Below, piece after piece: positions 1-6,472 of a stretch of DNA of 28,473 nucleotides. The notes under the pieces were generated by a model. The model worked only from the letters and a program-made list of their open reading frames with translations. It had not been told where the DNA came from and made no database searches. Each line of letters starts with the position of its first letter. Within the stretch, counting starts at the first letter, position 1. The translations under genes were made by a program, and so were the position numbers. This DNA is from Archaeoglobi archaeon (GTDB lineage: Archaea > Halobacteriota > Archaeoglobi > Archaeoglobales > Archaeoglobaceae). Location of the stretch: the NCBI GenBank assembly GCA_004347865.1, contig QNUZ01000005.1:1-28473 (forward strand), given 5' to 3'.

Positions 1-132
1 AACATAGCCCATGCCTTAACGAGAGGCATGGGATGGGGGAGCTGTGAGCCCCCCGAACCGGCAGATGAGGGGAAGGGTGCAAAGCATCCCTTAACGCCGG
101 AAGCTCCCGGCTTTAGCCGTGGAGCAGCTCAC
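1..132 (+). mobile_element. Right end of an IS200/IS605-family element (copy A), body lies left of the window
   Basis: Four consecutive hairpins are visible: 8-15 with 25-32 (perfect 8 bp, CCCATGCC/GGCATGGG), 35-39 with 49-53, 75-80 with 84-89 (loop AAA), and a terminal hairpin 103-111 with 116-125 (loop TTTA, one bulged T at 120). The block ends in AGCAGCTCAC at 123-132. A subterminal imperfect hairpin followed by a TCAC-like terminus is the usual architecture of IS200/IS605 right ends, where it is the TnpA recognition site and the 3' end of the TnpB guide-RNA (omega RNA) scaffold. A 23-base core at 55-77 is identical to 18407-18429 in a second copy. The right boundary at 132/133 is inferred from where homology to copy B stops and where the reading frame of the interrupted minus-strand gene resumes. 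Family assignment is inference from structure, since no TnpA gene is visible. Confidence 0.65.
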
Positions 133-198
133 CCCCCTGTAGTCGACGTGGTCGCTGATCACGATCCTCGGAATCCTGTAATACCTCTGGGCGGTTAA
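1..198 (+). CDS. Possible C-terminal tail of a TnpB (IS605 OrfB) protein, 5' part outside the window
   Basis: Frame 1 of the plus strand is open from base 1 to a TAA at 196-198, with the part inside the element (1-132) reading NIAHALTRGMGW... then EPADEGKGAKHPLTPEAPGF... The basic, Gly/Pro-rich, low-complexity character resembles the disordered tail that follows the zinc finger and RuvC residues in many archaeal TnpB proteins, and in this family the tail-coding DNA overlaps the omega RNA. The same frame in copy B reads EPADEGKGVKLHLC, so the shared core is conserved in that frame. The frame runs past the element end into antisense of the interrupted nuclease gene, so the last 22 residues would be host-derived. 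No catalytic residue lies inside the window. It could equally be a chance open frame through a structured RNA. Confidence 0.35.
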   Translation, partial: NIAHALTRGMGWGSCEPPEPADEGKGAKHPLTPEAPGFSRGAAHPPVVDVVADHDPRNPVIPLGG

Positions 199-876
199 AA
201 TATAGCCGTTGTCCAGGTGTCTCGGGGAGACTATTCGTGCCCCTGAATTGCCTACCTCTATCCCGAGAGCGGAGCAGATTTTCCTTATCCTGTCCTCTGC
301 CGTGAAGTCCAGCCCTTCCTTGCTCAGAATCTCGGCAACTCTCTGTGCCTTTCCAATTGGATATGCGCCGAGTGTTACCCTGCCTTTGGCTGCACGGATG
401 AGCTTTTCAATTTCATCTTCAAATACGAAAGACGGGTGACCGTAGGTCGCCTCCGTTATCAGAACCCTGCACTTTGGAAGCCTTCTCCAGTCTTTTACGT
501 CGCCAGTTATCAGGACATCTGCACCGCGTATGTAAAAAGCGCTTGCGCCATGGATGTGCTTAGTTGGAAAAGTTTCGATCTTCAAACCTCCCAAATCGAG
601 GGTTTCTCCCACTCTAAAAGTCCTTCCTGCGAAACTTTTTCCAGTTACCGCTTCAAGGATTTTTGCCGTTTCAAGGCTCGCTACGGCGTTTGGATTCTGC
701 AAGTTTCTAACGCCGTAGTGGTCGGAATGTGCGTGGGTTATCAGGTTGAAGCCCCCCTCCCCGGGTTTTGTATCTACGTGAAAGTCGACCCCTTTAAATC
801 TCAGGGAAACGTGAGGGTATGAGCTTTTTCTGTAGAGCAGGAAACCATAGTTTTCCGCAATCTCAAGCGAATTCAT
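91..876 (-). pseudogene. Metallo-beta-lactamase-fold nuclease (mRNA 3'-processing factor-like), 3' end cut off by an IS element
   Basis: A metallo-beta-lactamase-fold hydrolase of the short CPSF-like/exonuclease type (COG1236-like). The zinc motif HAHSDH is at residues 48-53, a further metal His region HIHGA at 107-111, TGDVKD at 124-129, the ITEATYGHPSF stretch at 140-150 typical of the RNA/DNA-processing branch, and SDHVDYRG at 241-248. The protein then departs from the family: residues 249-261 (VSCSTAKAGSFRR) are read from the inverted right end of the IS element, and the stop codon (91-93) is inside the element. The natural C-terminus, which in relatives continues for several tens of residues after SDHxDY, should lie to the left of the window. 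Start ATG at 874-876 is preceded by TTATAAATA about 20 bases upstream, fitting a leaderless transcript. Probably inactive or altered, though all metal-site motifs up to SDH are still encoded. Confidence 0.75.
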
Positions 877-925
877 GGCTAAAATTCAACGGAATATTTA
901 TAACCCTTGCTTTTCTCTTTTCGGA
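877..925. promoter_or_regulatory. Divergent promoter shared by the MBL gene and the TSUP permease
   Basis: One AT box, AATATTTATA at 893-902, lies about 21 bases from the minus-strand ATG (876) and about 28 bases from the plus-strand ATG (926). Read on the minus strand it gives TTATAAATATT, close to the archaeal TATA consensus. No Shine-Dalgarno is seen before either start. One box may therefore serve both genes. Confidence 0.5.
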
Positions 926-1711
926 ATGCAACCGACTGACGCTGTGCTTGTATTCATAACCGGAATTATCGCGGGAACTTTTGGTGGCCTTCTTGGTATA
1001 GGCGGGGGGCTGATAATGCTGCCCTCTCTAACTTTCATCTTTGGTTATCCATTGAAATTGGCAATAGGAACCTCGATAACAGCAGTAGTTTTTACAGCCG
1101 TTTCTGGCGCCCTTGGCCATCTGAGGCTTGGAAACGTTGACTTCAGCACGGCAAAGATTGTGTCGGTTTCCGGTGCTGCGGGTGCGATCTTGGGCTCGGG
1201 AATATTTTTATTATTAGCAGAAAAAATATTTATTCTCGAAATATTAATGGGATTCGCATTCCTCTATACAGCTCTTCGAATGATTCTCGAAGGCCTAAAG
1301 AGGGAGGAGAAAACTGAAGGGAGAAAGATCCAGATCTCAGGATCTAAGATTTCAAAGGCTTTTTTGGGTTTTTCAGTAGGAATTTTAGCCGGCCTTCTTG
1401 GTATAGGTGGGGGATTCGTTCTCGTTCCCAGCTTTGTGTATCTTTTTGGCTCAACGGTTAAAATTGCTGTTGGCACCTCTTTGGCCTCATTCCTAGGCAT
1501 AGCTCTCGTAAGTTCTGCTTTCAAGCTTTACCAAGGGGTTGTGGACATACCGGCAGCTCTGTTTCTAGGCTTTGGAACTGTTCTCGGAGCCCAGCTGGGG
1601 GCCAGATTGATCATAAAAATTCCATCTTGGGCCATTAAGACCGTATTCGGCTTTGTTTTTCTCTATGTCTCCCTGAGATTCCTCTGGTCGGGTTTTTTAG
1701 ACTTGGTATAG
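926..1711 (+). CDS. TSUP-family (TauE/SafE-type) membrane permease
   Basis: Integral membrane protein of 261 residues, belonging to the TSUP (TauE/SafE) family of anion exporters, whose members move sulfite, sulfonates or related organic anions. It carries the family's internal duplication: GGLLGIGGGLIMLPSL near the N-terminus and AGLLGIGGGFVLVPSF in the second half, each followed by the usual FG..(L/V)KxAxGTSL/I segment. About eight hydrophobic helices are evident and length is typical. An in-frame ATG exists at 875, but the stretch between it and 926 contains the promoter TATA box, so the start at 926 (MQPTDAVLVF) is preferred. The substrate cannot be told from sequence. In a likely sulfur-metabolising archaeon sulfite or thiosulfate export is a reasonable guess. 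It is divergent from the MBL nuclease gene and has no same-strand partner. Confidence 0.85.
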   Translation: MQPTDAVLVFITGIIAGTFGGLLGIGGGLIMLPSLTFIFGYPLKLAIGTSITAVVFTAVSGALGHLRLGNVDFSTAKIVSVSGAAGAILGSGIFLLLAEKIFILEILMGFAFLYTALRMILEGLKREEKTEGRKIQISGSKISKAFLGFSVGILAGLLGIGGGFVLVPSFVYLFGSTVKIAVGTSLASFLGIALVSSAFKLYQGVVDIPAALFLGFGTVLGAQLGARLIIKIPSWAIKTVFGFVFLYVSLRFLWSGFLDLV

Positions 1712-1734
1712 CAATTTGAAATTCCAATAAAATC

Positions 1735-1764
1735 TATAACTGAAAACCTCGCCCTTCGGGAACA
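1735..1764 (+). mobile_element. Left-end-like fragment of the same IS200/IS605 family
   Basis: Bases 1735-1756 (TATAACTGAAAACC... to ...CCCTT) are identical over 22 bases to 18360-18381, the left end of copy B. The flanks on the left side of both copies differ, which is what an element boundary looks like. Directly after it CCCTTCGGG can form a small hairpin (1752-1760). No matching right end follows in this interval, so the fragment is the left terminus of a decayed element or an isolated remnant. Confidence 0.5.
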
Positions 1765-1807
1765 GGGATGATAGAAAAGGCTGAGATAAATAGAAACTCT
1801 AAATAGA

Positions 1808-2032
1808 ATGTCCAAACAATCCGGGGATGTTCCATTGCAGAAGGAAGCCCAGATCTGCAAGATGAATATAGATGGAGGAATCGAACTTAGGAGTAGGTTC
1901 TGGATTGGCGAGGAGATTAGAGTCAGAGGTCTTCTTAGAAAATTCTTTAATTTACTTCTGAGCAAGCCTTCCGTAAAGAGGAAAATCATACCAAAGAACA
2001 TCGGAAAGCATATGTTTCGTCATTGCGCATAG
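1808..2032 (+). CDS. Orphan small ORF, unknown
   Basis: The frame encodes 74 residues starting MSKQSGDVPLQKEAQICKMN and ending in a basic segment (LLSKPSVKRKIIPKNIGKH). I recognise no family. It begins about 50 bases after the IS left-end fragment and could be the decayed interior of that element, a remnant of a chromosomal gene, or a small real gene. GATAAATAG at 1784-1792 lies roughly 20 bases before the ATG and could act as a TATA box, but no Shine-Dalgarno is present and the following 130 bases contain stops in all frames. Treat as doubtful. Confidence 0.2.
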   Translation: MSKQSGDVPLQKEAQICKMNIDGGIELRSRFWIGEEIRVRGLLRKFFNLLLSKPSVKRKIIPKNIGKHMFRHCA

Positions 2033-2151
2033 GAATACCATAATCTTGCTGAAATTCTGCCTGAAATCTACGAGAAATGCTCCAGGTGAGATGTCAGGCC
2101 TGTAAAACCAGCATCGGGGATAGTCTCTCTATTAATTAGAAGGAAAAAACA

Positions 2152-2160
2152 TTTTTAAAT
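2152..2160 (+). promoter_or_regulatory. TATA box of the Memo-birA pair
   Basis: TTTTTAAAT is centred 24 bases before the ATG at 2180 and only about 12 before the ATG at 2168. With the usual archaeal TATA-to-start-site distance this supports a leaderless start at 2180. Confidence 0.5.
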
Positions 2161-2179
2161 TAAGATAATGAATCCATTT

Positions 2180-2965
2180 ATGCGACGTCCTGCGGTGGCC
2201 GGAAGCTTCTATCCCTCTCGCAAGGAGGAACTCGAAAAGATGCTTCGAAAGTTTATAGAGCCGAAGAAGGATGAGAGAGTGGTCGCATGCGTTTCTCCGC
2301 ATGCTGGATACATCTATTCTGGAAAAACTGCCGGAAAAGTTCATTCCTTGCTTCCAGATGCGGAAACATTCGTAATTGTTTGTCCAAATCACACAGGCTA
2401 TGGGCTGCCGATTGCGGTTTCAACACAGACCTGGCGAACCCCGCTCGGCGAAGTTGAAAGCGATCTTGAATTTATAGGGGCAATGCCCAAGCGCATCGTC
2501 GCTGAGGATGAGCTGGCGCACATTGAGGAGCACAGCGCAGAAGTTCAGCTTCCTTTTTTGCAGTTTGCCCACGAGGATTTCAGGATCGTCGTGATATGCA
2601 TGAGACTTCAGGATGAGGATACGGCAAAAGACGTGGCGGATGAGATAATCGAAGCTGAGAAAAGAACTGGCAGAAGAATCGTTGTTATAGCCTCCTCAGA
2701 CATGCATCATTATCTCAGCGATGCAGAATGCAGAAAGAGGGACAGGATAATAATTGATGCAATTTTATCGATGGACATTGCAAAATACTACACGAAGATC
2801 TACGAAATAGATGCAAGCGTATGCGGCTATGGCCCGATTGCCGTTGCCATGAACTATGCAAAGCACAAGAATGCCAAAGCCGAGCTTGTTGATTACTCTA
2901 CGAGCGGTGAGGTGGCAGAAAAGAACTTTGTTGTCGGATATGCAGGAATCGTTTTCAGAACTTAA
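2180..2965 (+). CDS. Memo-family protein (MEMO1/COG1355)
   Basis: Encodes 261 residues of the Memo family, related in fold to class III extradiol dioxygenases. Family marks are the start MRRPAVAGSFYPS, the SPHAGYIYSGKTAG segment near residue 40, NHTGYG near 71, the EEHSAEVQLPFLQ segment near 118 and SSDMHHY near 174; the histidines and the Asp of these segments form the metal or active-site pocket in characterised homologues. In prokaryotes Memo often occurs with AMMECR1 and a radical SAM protein (AmmeMemoRadiSam), but neither partner is nearby here. The exact reaction is not settled for archaeal members. An upstream in-frame ATG (2168) adds MNPF; the start at 2180 fits both the family N-terminus and the TATA spacing. 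The 3' end overlaps the biotin ligase start by 26 bases, implying co-translation. Confidence 0.85.
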   Translation: MRRPAVAGSFYPSRKEELEKMLRKFIEPKKDERVVACVSPHAGYIYSGKTAGKVHSLLPDAETFVIVCPNHTGYGLPIAVSTQTWRTPLGEVESDLEFIGAMPKRIVAEDELAHIEEHSAEVQLPFLQFAHEDFRIVVICMRLQDEDTAKDVADEIIEAEKRTGRRIVVIASSDMHHYLSDAECRKRDRIIIDAILSMDIAKYYTKIYEIDASVCGYGPIAVAMNYAKHKNAKAELVDYSTSGEVAEKNFVVGYAGIVFRT

Positions 2966-3689
2966 GATTACTAGAGAGCTTAAGGCCGAAGGGGAGGCCC
3001 GAAAATTCGCGGAAATAGCATTTAGAAATCTGAGTTTTTTGGAGGAATTTTATTATTACGAAGTTGTTGATTCGACAAATGAAAGGGCTAAGGAAAAGTG
3101 CAGGAAGTTCTGCCTTTTCTTTGCAGAGCGTCAGACTGCGGGAAGGGGTAGGCTTGGAAGAAGATGGTTCAGCGATAGGGGTGGTCTTTACTTTTCCATC
3201 ACTCTACCCTTTTACGAGGCAGCAAAGCTTACAATGGTCTCGGCTTTGTCTGTTGCTGAAGCAATTCCGGGTGCAAGGATAAAGTGGCCTAACGACGTCC
3301 TTCTAGGAGATCTGAAGTTTTCCGGAATCCTTGGGGAGATTGCAAAGGACAAGGCAATTGTTGGTATAGGGATAAATGTGGAGAACGAAATCCCTGGGCA
3401 ACTTAAAGGATATGCAACGAATATATCTACATTTTATAAAATAAGTAGAGCAGAAGTCTTTGAAAGGTTTACAAGGAATTTCAACAAGAACTACTCGGAA
3501 CTTGTTTCTGGAAACTGGAGTGAGCTTTTTCAGAGATACAGGAAGCTTTGTGCCACAGTGGGAATAAAGGTTAAAGTTATAACCCCTTCAGGAGAATTTT
3601 CGGGGACAGCGGAGTTATCTGAGGATGGTGCAATAGTTGTCGGTGGACAAAAGATCTACGCAGGAGACTGTATTCATTTGAGGGTTTAG
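2940..3689 (+). CDS. birA: Biotin-[acetyl-CoA carboxylase] ligase (BirA catalytic form)
   Basis: A 249-residue protein that activates biotin with ATP and attaches it to a lysine of biotin carrier domains, for example of acyl-CoA or pyruvate/oxaloacetate carboxylases. The biotinyl-AMP loop GRGRLGRRW is at residues 68-76, KWPNDVLL with the catalytic lysine at 115-122, and GIGINV at 142-147, followed by a short SH3-like C-terminal domain ending GGQKIYAGDCIHLRV. There is no N-terminal DNA-binding domain, so it is a monofunctional ligase rather than a repressor. The frame is open further upstream to 2856, but that part lies inside the Memo gene; ATG at 2940 is the first start compatible with the family. 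It overlaps the Memo gene by 26 bases. Confidence 0.88.
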   Translation: MQESFSELKITRELKAEGEARKFAEIAFRNLSFLEEFYYYEVVDSTNERAKEKCRKFCLFFAERQTAGRGRLGRRWFSDRGGLYFSITLPFYEAAKLTMVSALSVAEAIPGARIKWPNDVLLGDLKFSGILGEIAKDKAIVGIGINVENEIPGQLKGYATNISTFYKISRAEVFERFTRNFNKNYSELVSGNWSELFQRYRKLCATVGIKVKVITPSGEFSGTAELSEDGAIVVGGQKIYAGDCIHLRV

Positions 3690-3758
3690 AGCCAATTCTA
3701 GGCCATAGACTTCTGAGATCCGAAAATTCTTATATTTCCTTTTAAATTCGCAAAAGGG

Positions 3759-4775
3759 TCAGAAGACCTCGAGGATTCTGTAGTACGTATCCCTTCTTGC
3801 AACTCTGCGCCCAACTGACTTTACTGCGTTGACTATCTCTTCAAAAGTCGCCGGTTTGAAATCCTTTCCTGTGGCCCTTATAACGCTTTCTTCGAACATT
3901 GTCCCGCCAAAATCGTTTGCCCCGAAGAATAGAGCGAGCTTTGCAACTTCAAAGCCCTGGCTTAGCCATGAAGCCTGAATATTCCTGAAGTTGTCGAGTA
4001 CGATTCTCGAAATAGCCAGAACGCGGAGATACCTCGTAGCACTTGCTTTTTCGATGAACTCAAGTTCTGTTTTCCCGGGATGGAATGTCCAGGGAATGAA
4101 AGCCGTGAAACCCCTCGTTTCATTCTGAAGTTCTTTTATTTTCAAAAGATGCTCCAAAATGTCTTCATCGGTTTCAACATGTCCAAAAACCATCGTAGCG
4201 GTCGTAGGAATCCCGAGATCGTGTGCCGTTTTCATGACTTTAAGCCAGTCTTCGCTGCTGCACTTTCTCGGGCTTAAATTCTTGCGGACTCTGTCCACGA
4301 GTATCTCGGCTCCACCTCCGGGCAGAGAATCCAGTCCTGCTTTTTTCAGCCTTGAAAGGGTTTCCCTGTAACCCAAACCCTCGAGTTCTGAAAGGAAGTG
4401 GATTTCAGGAGGGGAAAGGCTGTGCAGGTGAATCTGCGGAAAAGATGATTTTATTTTTGAAAAAAGTTCTTCAAACCATTTAAGCTTGAGTTCGGGATTA
4501 AGTCCGCCCTGAAGCATGATCTGAGTTGCTCCGAGCTTCACAACTTTTTCAACTCTTTTTAGGATTTCTTCATGATTCAGGGTGAATTCCTCCTCTTTCC
4601 TTTTTGCATAAAATGCGCAAAACCTGCACTTTGAAGTGCATACATTCGTGTAGTTTATCGTGGCATCGGCAACGAAGGTAACGAGATCGCCGCATTTCTC
4701 TAGCGTAATGCGGTTCGCAATTCTTCCGAGCTCCGGCAGAGATAAGCTGAAAAGTTCAGAGTAATCCATGCTCAT
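3759..4775 (-). CDS. mqnC: Cyclic dehypoxanthinyl futalosine synthase (MqnC), radical SAM
   Basis: A 338-residue radical SAM enzyme of the futalosine menaquinone route, cyclising dehypoxanthine futalosine to the cyclic form. The [4Fe-4S]-binding CxxxCxxC is at C46, C50 and C53 (NVCTSKCRFCAFYA). Other family signs are QGGLNPELKLKWFEELF, LPGGGAEIL near residue 170, TTATMVFGHVET and FIPWTFHPGKTEL. The start is ATG at 4773-4775: it is preceded by GGTGAG (4783-4788) at good Shine-Dalgarno spacing inside the mqnA gene, which it overlaps by 20 bases. The longer open frame to 4829 lies in mqnA and is not supported. It is the last gene of mqnD-mqnE-mqnA-mqnC. CofG/CofH of F420 synthesis are related, but the neighbours decide for MqnC. 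Confidence 0.92.
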   Translation of the reverse strand: MSMDYSELFSLSLPELGRIANRITLEKCGDLVTFVADATINYTNVCTSKCRFCAFYAKRKEEEFTLNHEEILKRVEKVVKLGATQIMLQGGLNPELKLKWFEELFSKIKSSFPQIHLHSLSPPEIHFLSELEGLGYRETLSRLKKAGLDSLPGGGAEILVDRVRKNLSPRKCSSEDWLKVMKTAHDLGIPTTATMVFGHVETDEDILEHLLKIKELQNETRGFTAFIPWTFHPGKTELEFIEKASATRYLRVLAISRIVLDNFRNIQASWLSQGFEVAKLALFFGANDFGGTMFEESVIRATGKDFKPATFEEIVNAVKSVGRRVARRDTYYRILEVF

Positions 4776-5478
4776 GGCAGAGCTCACCGTAAACTTCCAG
4801 AGACTTCTTTTCCTTACTTCCGAGCTCATGGATTAGCTTGTCAAAGTATTTTCTCAGAAATTCTTCCGGAAGTCTGAACTTCTCGCTTGCAACTTTTACA
4901 ACTTCCTCCATGTGCTCTCTCCCCCACTTCAGGGAGTTCAGAAGTTCTTCATCAATACCCTCTACCCTAGAGACTGAAACTCCGAAAACAGCTGGCAGAC
5001 CTGTTAGCTCCTTCCACTCCTCTCCGAGATCCATGATCACCCTGTATATCATTCGGGCTTTTATCGCCTCGTCTCCAATGACGAGCGCATGATCGAAATC
5101 TCTTAGCATTTCATCCACTTTTCCATTTAGAACCACAAGTTTGTTTATCAAACCCTTTTCGGCCTTTATGATCCTCATCATGTTTGCAGACGTCAGAGAA
5201 TTACCTGTAATCGCAATTGGAGAATCGTCCAGCCTTTTTTTCCTTGAAACGACAATTACGCTGTATACCTCTCCATCCGAGGCAACGCAAAATTTTCTTG
5301 GATTATAACCTCTCTTAATAAGCTCAAATGCAGGAATTGGAGCGTAAACGATCTCTCCACCTTCGTACATTTCTGCAAGTCTTCTCGGGGTTCCCTCAAC
5401 GATCTCGTATTTTCCCCCTCTTTCAAGCCTGTAGTAGGGGAGGAAGTTATTCACGTACCCGAACTTTCCGATCCTCAT
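4756..5478 (-). CDS. mqnA: Chorismate dehydratase (MqnA)
   Basis: A 240-residue protein of the periplasmic-binding-protein-like fold that dehydrates chorismate to 3-[(1-carboxyvinyl)oxy]benzoate, the first step of the futalosine pathway. Family features include the start MRIGKFGYVNNFLPYY, the GTPRRLAEMYEGGEIVYAPI segment, the serine-rich AITGNSLTSANMMRII loop, ALVIGDEAI near residue 135 and DLGEEWKELTGLPAVFG near 152. ATG at 5478 is preceded by GAGGGT a few bases upstream (5482-5487). The 5' end overlaps mqnE by 32 bases and the 3' end overlaps mqnC by 20, so all four genes appear to be translated from one message. Confidence 0.92.
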   Translation of the reverse strand: MRIGKFGYVNNFLPYYRLERGGKYEIVEGTPRRLAEMYEGGEIVYAPIPAFELIKRGYNPRKFCVASDGEVYSVIVVSRKKRLDDSPIAITGNSLTSANMMRIIKAEKGLINKLVVLNGKVDEMLRDFDHALVIGDEAIKARMIYRVIMDLGEEWKELTGLPAVFGVSVSRVEGIDEELLNSLKWGREHMEEVVKVASEKFRLPEEFLRKYFDKLIHELGSKEKKSLEVYGELCHEHGLL

Positions 5479-6472
5479 AAACCCTCAGGATGTTGAAGAA
5501 GGCATCTCTTTCAGCAGGAATTCTGTTTGCATTTCTTATAATCCTTATCAGTTCCTCAACTCCAAGCCCCTCTGGGGTCTTAGCACCAGCGGAGTGTGCG
5601 ATTCTTTCTTTTCCAATAGTTCCGTCGAGATCATTCGCCCCATAGCTCAGGGCGATTTCGGCAAGCTCTAAGCCGAGCATTACCCAGTAGGCCTTTATAC
5701 CCTTGAAATTCGAAAGCACAACTCTTGAAACCGCTATTGTTTTAAGTATGTCCACAGGAGAGGGTTTGAAGCTAAAATCGGTTCCTTCGGGATGAAATGG
5801 AAGTGGTATGAATGCAAGAAATCCATTCGTCTTATCTTGGAGCTTTCTTAGTTTATATAGATGAATTGCCCTGTGTCTTGTGCTTTCTAAATGTCCAAAG
5901 AGCATCGTGGCATTGCTTTTGATTCCAGTTTCATGGGCTATCCTCATTACTCTCAGCCATTCTTCGCTTCTGCACTTTTTGGGGCATATCTCCTTTCTAA
6001 CGCTATCCACAAGTATTTCGGCTCCTCCTCCTGTAAGTATCTCGAGCCCGGCGCTCTTTAATCGATTGAGGAACTCCCTAATACTCATTTTCTCCTTCTT
6101 TGCATAGTAATAAACCTCAGCAGCGGTCAAGGCCTTAATTGTGGCATTGGATTGAGAAGAAATCTTTTTGAAGATTTCCTCAAAGTACTCAATGCCCAGT
6201 TCGGGATTATGCGATCCTACAATGTGAAGTTCCTTTGCTCCTGCTCTGCTGGCTTTCAGAGCTTCGCTAACCACTTCCTCAACGCTAAGGGTAAACTGCT
6301 TTCCTCGATGATATGCACAGATCCTGCATTTTGTTTCGCAGACGTTGCTGTAGTTTATTTGGGCGTTGATCGAGAAAGTAACTGGTTCACTGCTGTTTAC
6401 CATGCATCCGAGCTCGTGAATGTCTTTCCTGAACAGATTCTCGATCTCCCTAATCGACATCTCTAAGCACAT
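5447..6472 (-). CDS. mqnE: Aminodeoxyfutalosine synthase (MqnE), radical SAM
   Basis: A 341-residue radical SAM enzyme that joins the MqnA product to S-adenosylmethionine to form aminofutalosine. The cluster motif CxxxCxxC is at C45, C49 and C52 (NVCETKCRICAY), followed by KELHIVGSHNPELGIEYFEEIF, LTGGGAEILVDSVRKEICPKKC, SNATMLFGHLES and FIPLPFHPEGTDF, all typical of MqnE. It is clearly paralogous to the MqnC encoded two genes further on. Two starts are possible, 6472 (MCLEMS) and 6460 (MSIREIENL); neither has a strong Shine-Dalgarno, and both overlap the mqnD 3' end (23 or 11 bases). Second gene of the mqn operon. Confidence 0.92.
   Translation of the reverse strand: MCLEMSIREIENLFRKDIHELGCMVNSSEPVTFSINAQINYSNVCETKCRICAYHRGKQFTLSVEEVVSEALKASRAGAKELHIVGSHNPELGIEYFEEIFKKISSQSNATIKALTAAEVYYYAKKEKMSIREFLNRLKSAGLEILTGGGAEILVDSVRKEICPKKCRSEEWLRVMRIAHETGIKSNATMLFGHLESTRHRAIHLYKLRKLQDKTNGFLAFIPLPFHPEGTDFSFKPSPVDILKTIAVSRVVLSNFKGIKAYWVMLGLELAEIALSYGANDLDGTIGKERIAHSAGAKTPEGLGVEELIRIIRNANRIPAERDAFFNILRVYEDRKVRVRE

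Larger units (their letters stand above)
1712..2179. other. Gene-poor stretch between the TSUP permease and the Memo gene
   Basis: This 468-base region holds an IS left-end-like fragment (1735-1764), one orphan 74-codon ORF (1808-2032) and the Memo promoter (2152-2160). Reading both strands I find no tRNA, no CRISPR and no recognisable protein domain. It looks like a site of past insertion and decay. Confidence 0.5.

Noticed and set aside
1..132. The hairpin series as a CRISPR array
   Set aside because: The stems differ from each other in sequence and there is no regular repeat-spacer period; the block as a whole recurs once elsewhere, as an IS end would.
1763..1783. A GATGATAG...CTGA pair that looks like C and D boxes of a guide snoRNA
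   Set aside because: The C-like box does not match RUGAUGA and only about nine bases separate the boxes, too short for a guide region; no C'/D' boxes follow.
3690..3758. Possible terminator or RNA gene between birA and mqnC
   Set aside because: Only weak T-rich runs (near 3736-3744) and no stable hairpin; too little to annotate.
3759..6472. The two radical SAM proteins as F420 synthesis enzymes CofG and CofH
   Set aside because: They overlap mqnA and mqnD, and carry MqnC/MqnE-like segments such as LPGGGAEIL/LTGGGAEIL and FHPGKTEL/FHPEGTDF.
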